From Manis javanica (Eukaryota > Chordata > Mammalia > Pholidota > Manidae), in contig NC_133166.1 in NCBI RefSeq assembly GCF_040802235.1, positions 117,938,991 to 118,002,990 on the forward strand: a stretch of DNA of 64,000 nucleotides, given 5' to 3'. A program made the position numbers and the translations under genes. How positions within the stretch are numbered: the stretch's first letter is position 1; every line of letters starts with the position of its first letter. The notes under the pieces were generated by a model. The model was given only the letters and a program-made list of their open reading frames with translations, had not been told where the DNA came from and did not search any database. Positions 50,735-63,400 of the stretch are shown here, piece after piece.

Positions 50735-53700
50735 ATGGACGGGGCCGGGGTGCCCGGTGAGTACGGGGCGGAGCGGGCGGCGTGCCCCTTCCCGGAGCGC
50801 CCGGGTGGTTGGCCGCTGCCAGTGCCCGACGGCTGTCTGGTGGCGTCCCCGCGTGTTCCTCGGCCCCAGGGGCTCTGCGCATCCTCCACTGTGCCTCAGG
50901 TCGCTCTCCCTAGTTACTTGGGTGCTCTTACTGTCATTTCGGACTTCCAACAAAGTCATCCCACCCACCCATACTTTCTGGGCTCCTCGAAGTTTCCCTG
51001 CGCTCTATGTTACTCTGGGGCCTCTTCTCTTGGTATTTCGGGTCTTTTTACTTCTGACCCCCGCTGTTACCCTGGGACCTTCGCTACGACCCTATCTCCA
51101 CTGATACACTATCCTGCCATTCTAGATCTTTTCTCCTGGTCCTTTGACCCTCAGACTGACTGTACTCTGTGTCCCCCTTCTCTCCTGGTGCCCCCTTCTC
51201 AGTTTCTTTGCCTTCCCTAGAGACCTGAGCTGGCTTTGGGGTGGGCCCTGTCATCCCTCACCAGTACGGCGCCTCCCTCTGCGGTTCCCACGTTCCTCAG
51301 CAGTTCTCCATATTTTCCCCAGAGCTCCATGGTACTCCCTGTCTTTGCGGAGGCTGGGGCGGCAGCAGGAAGGGAGCTTTGCCAGGGTCCTTGCCTGCCC
51401 TGCCAGAAGGAGGCCCTTGGTTCTCTACCACCCGTCTCCTCCCCTCTGGGCTAGCCTCCAAGCCTGGGGCTGTTTGAAGGGGGCAGTCCTGCTGGACGAA
51501 TGAAAAACTTCAGGGAGACAGTATCCCCTCAGCCCTTCCTCCAGGTGGCGGGTACATTCTCAGTGCCTCTTGCCCTTTTCCCAGATGAGGACCCTGCTCA
51601 GGAGGCCTTGCAGTCCTTGAGCCGGCGGCTTCAGGTGCAGGAAAAGGAGATGGAGCTGGTGAAGGCGGCCCTGGCCGAAGCCCTTCGCCTGCTGCGGCTA
51701 CAGGCACCCCCCACCTCCCTGCAGGATTCTGGCACACCAGCTCCAACGAGGGACTGGTATGTGTGTTGTCACACCCTCTTGCTCCTTCCTGGGACGGGAC
51801 CTCTTGGGGCATCAGGTTGATTCACTGTCTCCTTGGCAGCCTTGCAGCACCCTCAGGATTGCCACCCACATGTAGTCCCTTCTTGGTGAGCCGAGGCACC
51901 CAGACAGAGACAGAGGTGGAGATGCAGCCACCCACTGGCCCCGCTGGCCTGAGCAACGGGCCCCCCGCCCCTCAGGGAGGCAGTGAAGAGCCGAGCGGGA
52001 CCCAGTCTGAAGGAGGGGGCAGCGGCAGTGGCACCGGCTCCCCCGGCCCGCCGGGGGGCCTCAGGCTCGTGCAGCCTCCGCAGTGCACTGACGCGTAAGT
52101 GTCCTGCAGCCGACGCTAGCGGCGAATGGGAGCAGTTGGGGAGCAGGACTAGAGGGAATCACCTTCAGCTCCTCTCTCTGCTTCTCCCAGACCGCGGAGA
52201 AATTCCTCCTCCTCCTCATCCCCCTCAGAGCGGCCTCGACAGAAACTCTCCCGGAAGGCGGCTTCCTCGGCCAACCTGCTATTGCGGTCAGGGAGCACAG
52301 AGAGGTGGGTGAGGCTCCCCCCAGCCGGCCCCACCCCAGGCTCAGGCTCTTGACTTTCCACATCCCTCACCTCACTTCCCTGGGTGGGGTGGGGGGACCT
52401 CATTGCCCAACAGGAAGAAAGGAACAAGTGCTCCTGGGGCGCCTGCTGTGTACCCGGCACTGTGCTAAACCCTCGACCTCTTCCATCTCATTCAGTCCCA
52501 CGACATCCTTGGGGGGTAGGTGGTCTCATGCTGTTCATTGTCCAGGTGAGGAAACAGGTTCAGAGAGGGTAAGTCATTTGCCTGGGATCACACAGCCAGA
52601 GGCAGGATTTGAACCCAACTCTTCCTAACTCCACTCCCCTGGCCCTTGCCACCATATCACAACCTAGCTTCCAACATTCCAAGAGGCTTTTCCCAAAATT
52701 CGCATGATTTTCATGGATGACTGTCCTCAGAGTTTCAGCCACCCCTAGCCCCCTACCAGGCTTTAATTCTAGAGAGTGATGGGAAATCCTGGTGGCTAAG
52801 CATTGTTGTTTCAGAGTGCATAGAGGCCCCAGAACACCCGAGTGTTCATTCTAGCCCTGTCCTTGGTCTCTCTTTTATTCTTCGAAGAGATATTATCACC
52901 CTATGATCATCTAATGACAGTGGTCTCTGGAATTTGCCTGTCACTTTCCTCTTGAGAAATAAGAACTTTCTTGCTACATCCCAGATCCCTGAAAGGCAGG
53001 GCTGGTGTGCATTCTGGATGCACTTGGTCCCATTTTACTGATGGGTGAATAGCCATAGGTCTGGCGGTCTGGAGGAAAGGGCTCCTCCCTGTCACCCCAC
53101 ACTGCCTCTTACAAATTGTGACCTCATGCCCTACACTCAGCCCTCTTTAACACTCAAATCTTCTTATTTCTTATATGGAGCTAAACGCCCCTTAAACCTT
53201 CAGAAGGCAAACTAAAAGCCTGCAGAGGTGACTGTGGTCTCTAGAGTAACCTCTTTTCTTGTGTCCTACCCCTCCCCACTTAGGTCTTGGGACCTGACCC
53301 TGATTCCTATGCTTTTGTCTCTTTCCAACAGCCGTGGGGGGAAAGACCCCCTCTTCAGCCCTGGGGGTCCTGGATCTCGGAGGAGCAATTACAATTTGGG
53401 TATGTACTGAGGGGTCTGGAAAATGGACTTAAGAGTTTGGGCTACAGCCCCAGGAGCTATTTTGGGGGACCTGTGAAGTGTGGTGGGTAGAGTTCTGCTC
53501 TGGCTTCCTGGAAGGGAGGCTGCAGGGTAGTGTTGACACCCCCCACCTTTTCTCTGTAGAAGGCATCTCAGTGAAGATGTTCCTTCGAGGCCGCCCCATT
53601 ACCATGTACATCCCGTCTGGCATCCGCAGCCTTGAGGAGCTGCCCAGCGGCCCACCCCCGGAGACCCTCAGCCTTGACTGGGTGTATCCTGCCCCCTCCA

Positions 53701-56700
53701 GTCCCCTGGGAACCAACTTCATGAGAAACCCCCTTTATGGTTTCCTCCTGTGTCTGTGGGGGCAAGGAGCCCTCTGAATCCTCCCCTACCAGCCTCTGCC
53801 AGTGGTGCTGCCAGCCAGAAGCTCTGTCTTTCTTCCCCTTCTCATCCTGCCCTTGATCTGACCTTTTCCTTGACCATGAGCCCCACTCCAGTTATGGGTA
53901 CAGGGGTCGCGACTCCCGCTCTAATCTGTTTGTGCTGCGCTCTGGGGAGGTAGTCTACTTTATTGCCTGTGTGGTGGTGCTATACCGGCCCCGGGGAGGC
54001 CCAGGAGGTCCTGGAGGTGGCGGCCAGAGACATTACCGGGGGCACACGGACTGCGTGCGATGGTGAGGGGCCTGGGAGTGGGCAGCTCTAGACGTGGGGA
54101 TGGTGGGCTTGGCAGGAAGAAGGTCTGGGTGGTGTGGAGGAGCAGAAGAGTTGCCTGGCTGCTCTGCAAGCATAGAGGTGTCCTGGGTGGTCTTGAGAAA
54201 CCAACCCCCTTCCCTAGACTGTCTCCTCCCCTACTTAGCCTGGCTGTTCACCCTGATGGTGTTCGGGTAGCCTCAGGACAGACAGCTGGAGTCGATAAGG
54301 ACGGAAAGGTAAGGCCGAAGTCAAACACGAGGCAGACAGGATGAAATTCCAGCCTGGCTTTCCTTCACACCCCCGACCCCTTCTCCTCCACCAGCCCCTG
54401 CAGCCTGTGGTTCACATCTGGAACTCAGAGACACTGCTGAAGCTGCAGGAGATTGGTCTAGGGGCCTTCGAGCGGGGTGTGGGGGCCCTGGCCTTTTCAG
54501 TTGCGGTGAGCTGGCCCCAAAGCCTCTAGACCCCTGTCTACCTTGCCCAGGAGCCCCCTTCTTGTACTGCACCAGGAAGCCTTAGAAATTCTGGCCTTTT
54601 TGAACCCCAGCCAGCTCTCCCAAGAAAGGGACATGTCCACTTCTGCCCCCAACCTGTGGTGGCATCCTTTGCCTAGTGACCATGAACTCCTAGACCTCTA
54701 GGCCTCACTCAGCCCCTCTGATGTGTCCCCCATCTTCAGGATCAGGGTGCTTTTCTTTGTGTGGTGGATGATTCCAACGAGCACATGCTGTCAGTGTGGG
54801 ACTGCAGCCGGGGCACAAAGCTGGCTGAGATCAAGGTGAGAGTTCCAGATGGCCTGGAGGGGCACTGAGGTTGGGTGCTGAGGTTGGTGGAAGTGCAGGA
54901 GCACAGAAAGCACCGGACTTATGCCTGCATTTACCTCCTCCCTGGCTGGGTTACCTGGGGGGAGCCTCCTGGGCTCTCTGAGGCTGTGCAATGGGGACTT
55001 TGTTAGTTCTGATCTCGGAAGGGTTAAGCGCTGGGGTGGTTAATTCTGAGTGACTGGGAGTAGCGCTTTTAGAGGCCCAGGGTCTGGAAGGAAGGGTTGT
55101 CCTGGAGTTTGTGGACTTCTGCAGACCAGCTGTTAGGATGCATAGTGAGGGGAGTCAAGTAGAATGAGGGTGCTCGGGCCTTGAGGCGGCTGAAACTTGT
55201 ATCTTCCCTTCAGAGCACAAATGACTCAGTCCTGGCCGTTGGCTTTAACCCACGCGACAGCAGCTGCATTGTCACTAGTGGGAAATCCCACGTCCACTTC
55301 TGGAACTGGAGTGGAGGAGCAGGGGTTCCTGGGAATGGAACCCTCACCCGGAAACAGGGTGTCTTTGGGGTGAGGCATGGATGGGTGCAGGCTGGTGGGG
55401 GAGGGCAGAGTGGAGATGGAGCATTGGTCTGAATACTACAGGCCCTAATGCTACCCAACTGGCAACTGTCCCGTGACTTTTAGCCCTTGTCCAGCCTTTT
55501 GACCTCTGCTCTCTGCTTGCCTGTCCCCTAGAAATACAAGAAACCCAAGTTTATCCCTTGTTTTGTGTTCCTCCCGGATGGGGACATTCTCACTGGTGAC
55601 TCAGAGGGGAACATTCTCACCTGGGGGAGGAGTCTCTCAGATTCCAGGACCCCAGGCAGGGGTGGGGCCAAAGGTACGTGGTTGTGGGGGTACCTGGGGA
55701 GTCTAGCACCCAAAGGGTCTGTGGGAACAGAGAGGGTGATTTCCTGTATTTTTACCGTGAGAGTCGATAGTTCTTTGTAGGCCTTGGTGGGGCCTTTATC
55801 TAGAAGGGTAGGGGCAACATGGCGAAGGCGGAAGGGCCGGGGCTTTGGAGTTTGCCAGATCCTGGGTTCAAATCCCAGTTTTGCCACTTAGTTTTTGAGA
55901 CTTTAGGAAGTTACCCCCCTTCTCTGAGCCGCAGCTGCCTAGTCTATAAACAAGGAGACTAATAGCCGAGGATGAGAGGCACTCAACAGCTGGGAGTTAC
56001 TACTCTATTGTGATGGCCTAGGCTGCTCCTGTTCCCCACTTCCCTGCACCCCAAGAGCATGACCCACCCAGGACTTTGCCAACAGAGACCTACGGGATTG
56101 TGGCCCAGGCCCATGCTCATGAAGGTTCCATCTTCGCCCTGTGTCTCCGGCGGGACGGGACTGTGCTGAGTGGTGGTGGGCGGGACCGCCGGCTGGTACA
56201 GTGGGGGCCCGGGTTGGTGGCCCTCCAAGAGGCTGAGGTGAGGGCTGGGCTGGGTTGGAGGGAGGGAGGGGAAAGAGGAATGGTCAGTGGACTCCTCACT
56301 TGTGCCACCATCCTGCAGATTCCTGAACACTTTGGAGCTGTGCGGGCCATTGCTGAGGGGCTGGGTTCTGAGCTGCTGGTGGGAACCACGAAGAATGCAT
56401 TGCTGAGAGGAGATCTGGCCCAGGGCTTCTCCCCTGTAATCCAGGTTGGGGGCCAAGCGCTCAGAAGAGGAGGGAGGGAAGAACTGTTGGGGAGGGCCAG
56501 AAGTGACAGCCCACGCTCTGCTGCAGGGCCACACAGACGAGCTCTGGGGACTCTGCACACATCCCTTCCAGAACCGCTTCCTCACCTGCGGCCATGACCG
56601 GCAGCTTTGCCTGTGGGATGGGGAGGGCCATGCACTGGCCTGGAGTATCGACCTCAAGGTAGAGCCCTGTGTCTCTGAATCCCCAGTGTCACACTAACCA

Positions 56701-59491
56701 TAACTCCTACAGCTGTCACTCCTTCCCCAACATCCCTTTCCTTCTGCTCCCCCGAAGCAGCCAGTTTGTACTGAAATGGCTGTACTGGCTACTAAAATAC
56801 CCATTCTTCAGTGCCAGTGCCTCTGTTAGGCCTGAGCACTGCCTCTCCACTCCCCCCTCCCCTTGATCCAGCAACAAATGGTTAATCTGCACAGCTAGGA
56901 GGCCTCAGGTCTGGTTTCGTATTTTAAATATTCCCCCCAACATTTAGGCTGCAGTAACACCCTTCCTCCACCCCAGATCTACTGTTCCTTTCCTCCCATC
57001 TCCTTGGGAGGAGGAGGCTTTGATGCTACCGAGATGACAAGGTGTCTGTCTTGCTTCCCTCACTAGAAAGGCATCTTCTTGAATTCACCTTCTCTGTCCT
57101 CCAGGAGACTGGTGTTTGTGCTGATTTTCACCCCAGTGGGGCAGTTGTGGCTGTAGGACTGAACACGGGGAGGTGAGACGGAGCCAGGACTCCTGGGAGG
57201 GTACAGCAGGAGGTACGGGGAGGGTTCTTGGTGGAGTGGGGGAGTGGGACTGCTGCCTCTCAGGAGTCCAGCTGCACCTTCCTGCTCCTCAGTGCTTCTC
57301 CCAGCAGCCTGGGCCTCCCCTGCCCTCATGTGGCACCTGTCATCACACCCAGCCACTTTCCCCTCCGAGCCTGGGAGTAGAGGAGGTGGCAACTCAAGAT
57401 AGAGAAGCAGTGGGGATGGGATAGGCATAAGGGAGACTAACACAGGGAAGTGACAGGCTTACAGACTCTGTAGGGCCCTTGTAGTTGGGCCCCTGTACTC
57501 CTTTCTTAGATGGCATCAGAAGCCTTTCAGCTTTTATCTGCCTTTAGCCACTTCCCATTTCCTAGCATGAGAATGCAGTGGCGACCTCTCTACATCATAG
57601 CCTTTCTGTGGGTGTCTTTGAGACTCTCCAACTTGCCAACTCTCTCCCTGCCCAGGACAGGTATCCTCATATCTGCTTTCTACCCCCTTCCCTTTCAGGT
57701 GGCTGGTTTTGGACACAGAGACCAGAGAGATTGTGTCTGATGTCACCGATGGCAATGAGCAGCTCTCAGTGGTCCGGTACAGCCCAGGTGGGAGCCATCC
57801 CCACCCTAGACCCAGACCCATTTCTGGCCGTTCCCTCTCTGAGTGATTGTCTTTGTAGATGGGTTGTACCTGGCCATTGGTTCCCATGACAACATGATCT
57901 ACATCTATAGCGTTTCCAGTGATGGTGCCAAGTCCAGCCGCTTTGGCCGCTGTGTGGTGAGGAAGCTGGGCTGGAGGGTGGGGCATTGCCATAGCAGGTA
58001 AACAACTTGAAGGGTCTAAATGCACTAACTGGGGGTGCTGGGATGGGAAAAGGTAGCTACATTTTTAATCTCTTGGCCCTTGCTCCCAGGGTCACTCCAG
58101 CTTCATCACTCACCTTGACTGGTCCAAGGATGGAAATTTCATCATGTCCAATTCTGGGGACTATGAGATCCTTTACTGTGAGTGGCAGTAGGGGAGAGCA
58201 TAGGCAGTGGTAATCGGGGTGGGTTTTGTGTGGGAGGGGCTCCTGGTTGGGAGGGGAGGAAGGAGAGTATATGGGGAGCTCCAGGTGGAGAGGCTGTCAG
58301 ATAGGGAGGTGGAGATGGGGTTGAAGTGCTGTTGGAGTTATGCGCATAGGAGAAATTTTGTGACTTGGAAAAAAAACATAGTTTTACACCATGTCTTGTT
58401 CTCACAAGGACTTGAGTTGAAAAATGTACTAAGAAAGGGTGTTTTGGAAAAGTTTCTCAGGGCAGATGGAGGGATTGATCTAGGCAGGGAGAACTGATGA
58501 CAAGGGAGTGGTTAGGAGAACTTCAGTTGAGAATTCAGGAAGCACATAGGGCTGGATTTTGTTCTGGTCGATGGCTACCAAGGTAGCTAGATCACATGCC
58601 ACCATTCTAAGCGTCTTTCTCCCAGCCTTCTGGGCTTCCTGAAGGCAGGATGAGAACTGAGGGTGGGCTCCTCTCCCCAGGGGATGTGGCTGGAGGCTGC
58701 AAGCTGCTGAGGAATCGCTATGAGAGCAGAGACCGGGAGTGGGCCACGTACACCTGTGTGCTGGGCTTCCATGTCTATGGTGAGCAGGAGGAGTGCAGGG
58801 GCACAGAACCTTGATGAATTGGGGGACAAGGTGGAGCCCGCCCCAGGCTCGGAATGCTGAGTGTGTGTGGCGGGATGGGCGTCAAGAAACCGGCAGAATC
58901 AACCCAGGAGGCCCCTCCAGCCCTCGGCCCTGGGGACTGGGAAGGATTGCCTGGAACGCAGCCGGTGGGTGGCCACCGCGGCCTGAGCGCTGGAAACGGC
59001 GTAGCTCTGGACCGTGGGTGGGTGGCGGCGGGGAGAAGCTGTGCTGAGGCCGGCTGCTGTGCTAGGCGTGTGGCCGGACGGCTCGGATGGCACCGACATC
59101 AACTCCCTGTGCCGCTCGCACAACGAGCGCGTGGTGGCTGTGGCCGACGACTTCTGCAAAGTACACCTCTTCCAGTACCCGTGCGCGCGCGCCAAGGTGA
59201 GGCCTCTCAGGGCTTTCAGGACCGGGTGGGCTGGGCCAGAGGGGTTCCGCAGCCGCCGCTACTTGGTCGGTGTTCCTTTCCGCCCAGGCGCCGAGCCTCG
59301 TGTACGGCGGCCACGGCAGCCACGTGACCAGCGTCCGGTTTACGCACGACGACTCCCATCTCGTCTCCCTGGGTGGCAAGGACGCAAGCATCTTCCAGTG
59401 GCGGGTGTTGGGTGCCGGGGGTGCGGGGCCGGCGCCCGCCACGCCCTCTCGAACCCCTTCCCTGTCCCCCGCTTCCTCTCTCGATGTCTGA
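50735..59491 (+). CDS. EML3: Echinoderm microtubule-associated protein-like 3
   Basis: There are 22 coding exons: 50735-50756, 51585-51756, 51840-52094, 52191-52304, 53332-53399, 53560-53683, 53892-54062, 54239-54308, 54395-54505, 54740-54835, 55214-55369, 55532-55673, 56086-56237, 56319-56444, 56527-56658, 57105-57172, 57699-57787, 57859-57956, 58090-58177, 58681-58779, 59066-59196 and 59288-59491. The product has 895 residues (896 in human). An N-terminal trimerising coiled coil (about 12-52) is followed by a disordered basic/serine region containing GTQTETE, a dynein light chain (LC8)-type TQT motif. Next come the HELP motif (about 213-285, VKMFLRGRPITMYIPSG) and tandem WD repeats to about 865, many ending in WD-like pairs. 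The C-terminal tail is rich in SP/TP sites. EML3 binds spindle microtubules and is needed for chromosome alignment and augmin/gamma-tubulin recruitment. All introns are GT-AG. Confidence 0.95.
50757..51584. other. EML3 intron 1
   Basis: CpG-rich at its start, then CT-rich unique sequence. No repeat or second gene is recognised. Confidence 0.4.
52430..52645 (-). repeat. MIR SINE in EML3 intron 4
   Basis: Reverse MIR text: 'gtgtacccggcactgtgctaaaccctc', 'gtgaggaaacaggttcagagagggtaagtcatttgcc', 'cacacagccagaggcaggatttgaaccc'. The rest of this 1 kb intron (to 53331) shows nothing I recognise. Confidence 0.75.
55820..55995 (+). repeat. MIR SINE in EML3 intron 12
   Basis: Forward MIR: 'gatcctgggttcaaatcccagttttgccactta', then 'cttctctgagccgcagctgcctagtctataaa', then 'agactaatag'. 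Confidence 0.75.
58178..58680. other. EML3 intron 19
   Basis: G-rich, purine-heavy unique sequence. No repeat, RNA gene or frame of interest is recognised. Confidence 0.35.
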
Positions 59492-59706
59492 CAGCTGCCC
59501 GATGGGACCCACCGGCCTCTGCGGCGTGGCTCCGCCCCACCCGAACCTCCAGGACCAGGGGACGACCCTTTCCTCTACTTCGAGACATTCCCGAACTTGC
59601 ATTTCTCTGGAAGGGGCGAACGGCACCCCTGCACACACTGTATAGACCCGCTGGCTGAGCCGGGAAGCCCCAGCCTGGGCCCTGACTTCCGCCGCCTGCT
59701 GAGGGG

Positions 59707-59712
59707 CAATAA
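59707..59712 (+). terminator. EML3: Poly(A) signal of EML3
   Basis: AATAAA lies 215 bases after the EML3 stop codon. Confidence 0.85.
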
Positions 59713-59869
59713 ACCAAAAGCAGAGTCGCTTCCCGGTCCTTTTGTGGGGTGCGGCTGGGCGCTGTAGGGTTGGAGATTACAGTAAAAAGGATTGGGCGGA
59801 AAGGGTAAGGGGGCGTAAACCATTCATGTAAATAACAGGCAAAACCGCTTGCAAATAACTCCGCGAAGC

Positions 59870-60491
59870 GCAAAGGCGCGCGAGTCTTTCGGGACGCAGG
59901 GGGAGCTGCCGGCCTCCGGCGGGGAGAGAGTTAAGCCCAGCTCTGCATCCGCCCTCGGAGGAGGGGCCGAGCTGCAGCGGAAATAACCGAGCGCCGGGCC
60001 GCGGTTGGCCGGAGGGAGCCGAACCTTTTCCGGAAGTGGCCGAGCTGTGGGGTCTCGCTCTCCGACCTCAGCCGATCGCCGGGCCTTGTTCTCCGGATCG
60101 GCCGAAGGTGTTCCGGAAGGAGGCGAACCCCGAAGCGGGCCGGCAAGCTTACCCCTCGGCCGGCAGAGCCCCAAATCTGGTGGGGCTCGGCGAAATTGAG
60201 GGGAGCCGGAGCCTGGCTCCGGTCCTGCGGGAGCCGAGCTCGTTCCGGAAGAAGCCGAGCGGACTGGCGCCGGCCCCGGCGTCTCGGGCGTGAGGCGGTA
60301 ACGGCGGCTGCGACCGCGCGGGCCGGGATGAACCGCGACGGCTGAGGCGGCAGAGGTGCCTGCTGCGCGGGCCCTACCGAGACTTTCGCGAAACGCCAGC
60401 CCCGCGCTCGGGGCTTCTCCTCTAACCGATCCCTGCCCCAGTGAGCCTTCCGGACCCCTTTGTGCGTCCGGAGGCGGCGGCGGGAACGGCC
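59870..60491 (+). promoter_or_regulatory. MTA2: MTA2 CpG-island promoter with repeated ETS-type sites
   Basis: TATA-less and very CpG-rich. The ETS-family core CCGGAA appears at 60030-60035 (as CCGGAAGT), 60113-60118 and 60245-60250, each embedded in a similar local context of the form TTCCGGAAG followed by a GCCGAG- or GCGAA-like word. A reverse-oriented TTCCGGA lies near 60449. Such sites are typical GABPA/ELK targets in housekeeping promoters. Confidence 0.6.
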
Positions 60492-63400
60492 ATGGCGGCC
60501 AACATGTACCGGGTGGGGGGTGAGTACTGGGCGTAGGGGCTGCGGGGCCCAGGGCGGGAGAGGTTGGGGGCCGGGACCGGAAAGGCTCGGCACTTGGCGG
60601 CGCGGGCAGCCGCGTCTGGGGCGGCGTGGTCCGGAGAGCGGACCGGAACCGGAACCGGGGCACAGGGTGCGAGGGTGCGGGGACGGCGACGCGGCCAGGC
60701 GCCGAGACTCCCCAGAGAGGCTGAAGGCAGCCCCGACGGCACTCTCAGGGCTGCGCTTGGCGTCCCCGGGTCGGGGAGTGGGGCTTGGGAAAGTGGTTCC
60801 AAAGGAGCTGACAGAGCACACAGGGGTGGGGGGGGGCCCGGAGGGGCGCAGCGACCACTCTCCCACCCGAGGGGAGCCGCCGGGAGGTTTCCTCTCCCAG
60901 GGCGTTATTGTTCGCAAAGGTAGGGGCCCTGCGCTGGAGTGGACAATTGCTCGCTTCTCCCAGACTGGGATGCAACTCCATCTCTGAGTTGTGGGTGCTA
61001 CAGGACCCCGTGTTTCTCGTTTCTTTCTTAGGGCTCACTTTAGAGTGAAGGGTCTGATTTTAGAACTGGGTGGGGGAGGGGGGAGGGGGCATCCCTTATT
61101 TTCTCTGTCTCTCCACTTCCACATTTCAGCGTCCTCTGTACCTGGACCCTTATCTCCTTTTGGTCCACTCACGACTACTCTCTCCTCCTCCCTTGGTACT
61201 CTGGCTCTGTCATCTCCTCTGATCTTCCCGGTTCTTCCCCACCCCCAACTACAGATTACGTCTATTTTGAGAACTCTTCCAGCAATCCTTACCTGGTTAG
61301 ACGGATTGAGGAGCTCAACAAGGTGAGTGGAGCAAGAGTCCTGTTCCCCCCTCCCCGCCCCCACCCTGTGGTCTCTTTATTCTGAGGTCTCTAACTCGGG
61401 TTGGTAGAGAAAAAGAGAGAGAGGTACCCATTCATATTCATTCACTCATTCATTGGATGTATTCAGGAGAGGCTATTGAGAGCTTAGTGGGAACTTTACT
61501 ATTCTCTCTTGGGGGCTAAGGAAAGGGATTTGGAAGTCTCTCCTTAAATATAAGCCTTTTATTCACGATTTCTTGGGGTTTTCTACTTACATCCCTTAGA
61601 AACTTATTCACTGTTAATCTCTTTATGCATGTCGACTTTCAAATAACCATTTTTTTACTGCCATTCCCCCCCCCCCCACCCCCCAGACCGCAAATGGAAA
61701 TGTGGAGGCAAAGGTTGTGTGCCTTTTCCGGCGAAGGGACATTTCTAGTAGCCTCAACAGCCTGGCTGATAGTAATGCCAGTGAGTGTCTTCGTCCCCCT
61801 ACCCCAAGCCCAGTCCCCCTTTCTCCCCTTCCCCATGATCTGAGGCCTGGGCATGTCTCTGCAGGGATTTCCCCTGGTAGCATGCCCAAGGCAGGTGTGT
61901 GCGTTTGGGGGTGGGAAATGTCTAGTCTGTGGAGGGAGGCCTGTTTTTCCACATTAGCGTTGGAAGCAGGGTGGAGAGACCATGATAAGGAAAGGCCTAA
62001 TATGTTTTTTTGTGTGAATGGTGTGTGTAAAAGAGATGGTAATATTTAAGTAAGGACGAGGAAGAGCTTTAGAAAAGCAGGACCTTTGGGGAACAGTTTT
62101 GGGTTTGTTGGGACAGTGGGTGGTGACTGTGAAGGTCAAGGTGAAGAGGAAGAGATTGTACTTAGAAGCCTGCAAGACTGGGAAGCAGCCCTATTTTGTT
62201 ATCATGAGGTGGTAAGAATACATTGAGTGGAGAGACTAGGAAGCTAGGAAAGTTTTCTTGCACTTTTTCCTCTTTCTCACCTCCTGTCTTACCCTACACT
62301 CCATTTGACATCTTTCCCTTTTGTCCTAGCTTCCTTCTCTTTGTTCTTTCATCTTCTTTTCAAAAATATGTTGTCTTCTGTTTTCCTTAGTTTTTTTTTC
62401 CTTTCCTCTTTGGCTTTCTTTCCCTTTCCTCTTGTTCCTCCTTCCTAAATTATTCTCCTTATTTCAGGCTCCTTTGGGCATAAAGGAGTTAATGAGGAGC
62501 TAGGCCTACCAAGTTCTGGCCCTCTGGGGTTTTTAGCCCCATCTGGCAGGGGCTGACCTTGGCCTTGTCCAATCAGAAGGGGTGTGGGGGGTGTGGTCCC
62601 CCTTGCCTTAGCACAGGGTTTCCGGAGCACACAGGCGAGGGGTGGAGCCTGCTGCGGGCACCCCCCTCCTTCTCTGCCCCCCAGGTTGGGAACAATGCAC
62701 CAATGAGCCTGGGCCTGTGGCTCTTCTGCCCCCTCCTACTTTGGTTGGATCCCAGCCAAGTTAACTCTTTCCACCGAGGCTTCAGGGCAAGTTGCAGCTC
62801 CTTGGTGAGGAAGGTGTTGGCACTGGCTTGAGAGGTACTGTCCTTGAAAGCCCCACAAACTATTATTAGCCAAGTAGAAACTGAGGGATAGTTAGAGTTG
62901 CATGTGATGTTTAAGAACAGTCTCCTGAAATCTGAAAAGAGGAACTGGTAAACACAACCTTGTGTGATGTTTTTCCATCTTACTGGTTTCTGGACCGCAG
63001 GCTGCTTTAGCAAGAAAGAGACAAGTGTGATACTCTTGCTGGGCCTGGTGTGGGCAGATTTGTGCTTTATGAATGGTGTCTGAGCATTGGTCCTTGGGCT
63101 TGGGATGTATTTCTGAGGCATTCTTTGTACTGTCAGAGGCTCACTAGTGATAGAGAGTTGGGAGCACCTGTAATGGGGAGAGAGGAGAGGGCTAATAGGG
63201 AAAGCTGGTGGGGTAAGGGTATGGTGGGCAGATGCCTGGGGAGTGTGAGAGAAAGAACTGAGATAGGAAATGTTTTTCCTGGGTTGGAGTTTCCAAGGGG
63301 GCCTCTTTCTGAATAATTTTCTGACTTGGTTTCTTCCTCCTTAATCTCCCAGGGGAGTTTGAGGAGGAATCAAAGCAGCCGGGGGTGTCAGAGCAGCAGC

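Noticed and set aside
50226-50889. Minus-strand frames at the EML3 promoter
   Set aside because: Same GC-rich artefact, overlapping the EML3 first exon and CpG island.
59824-60917. Two long minus-strand frames over the MTA2 promoter
   Set aside because: CpG-island sequence is poor in stops; the peptides are proline/arginine-rich and match nothing. The region is explained as the MTA2 promoter and first exon.
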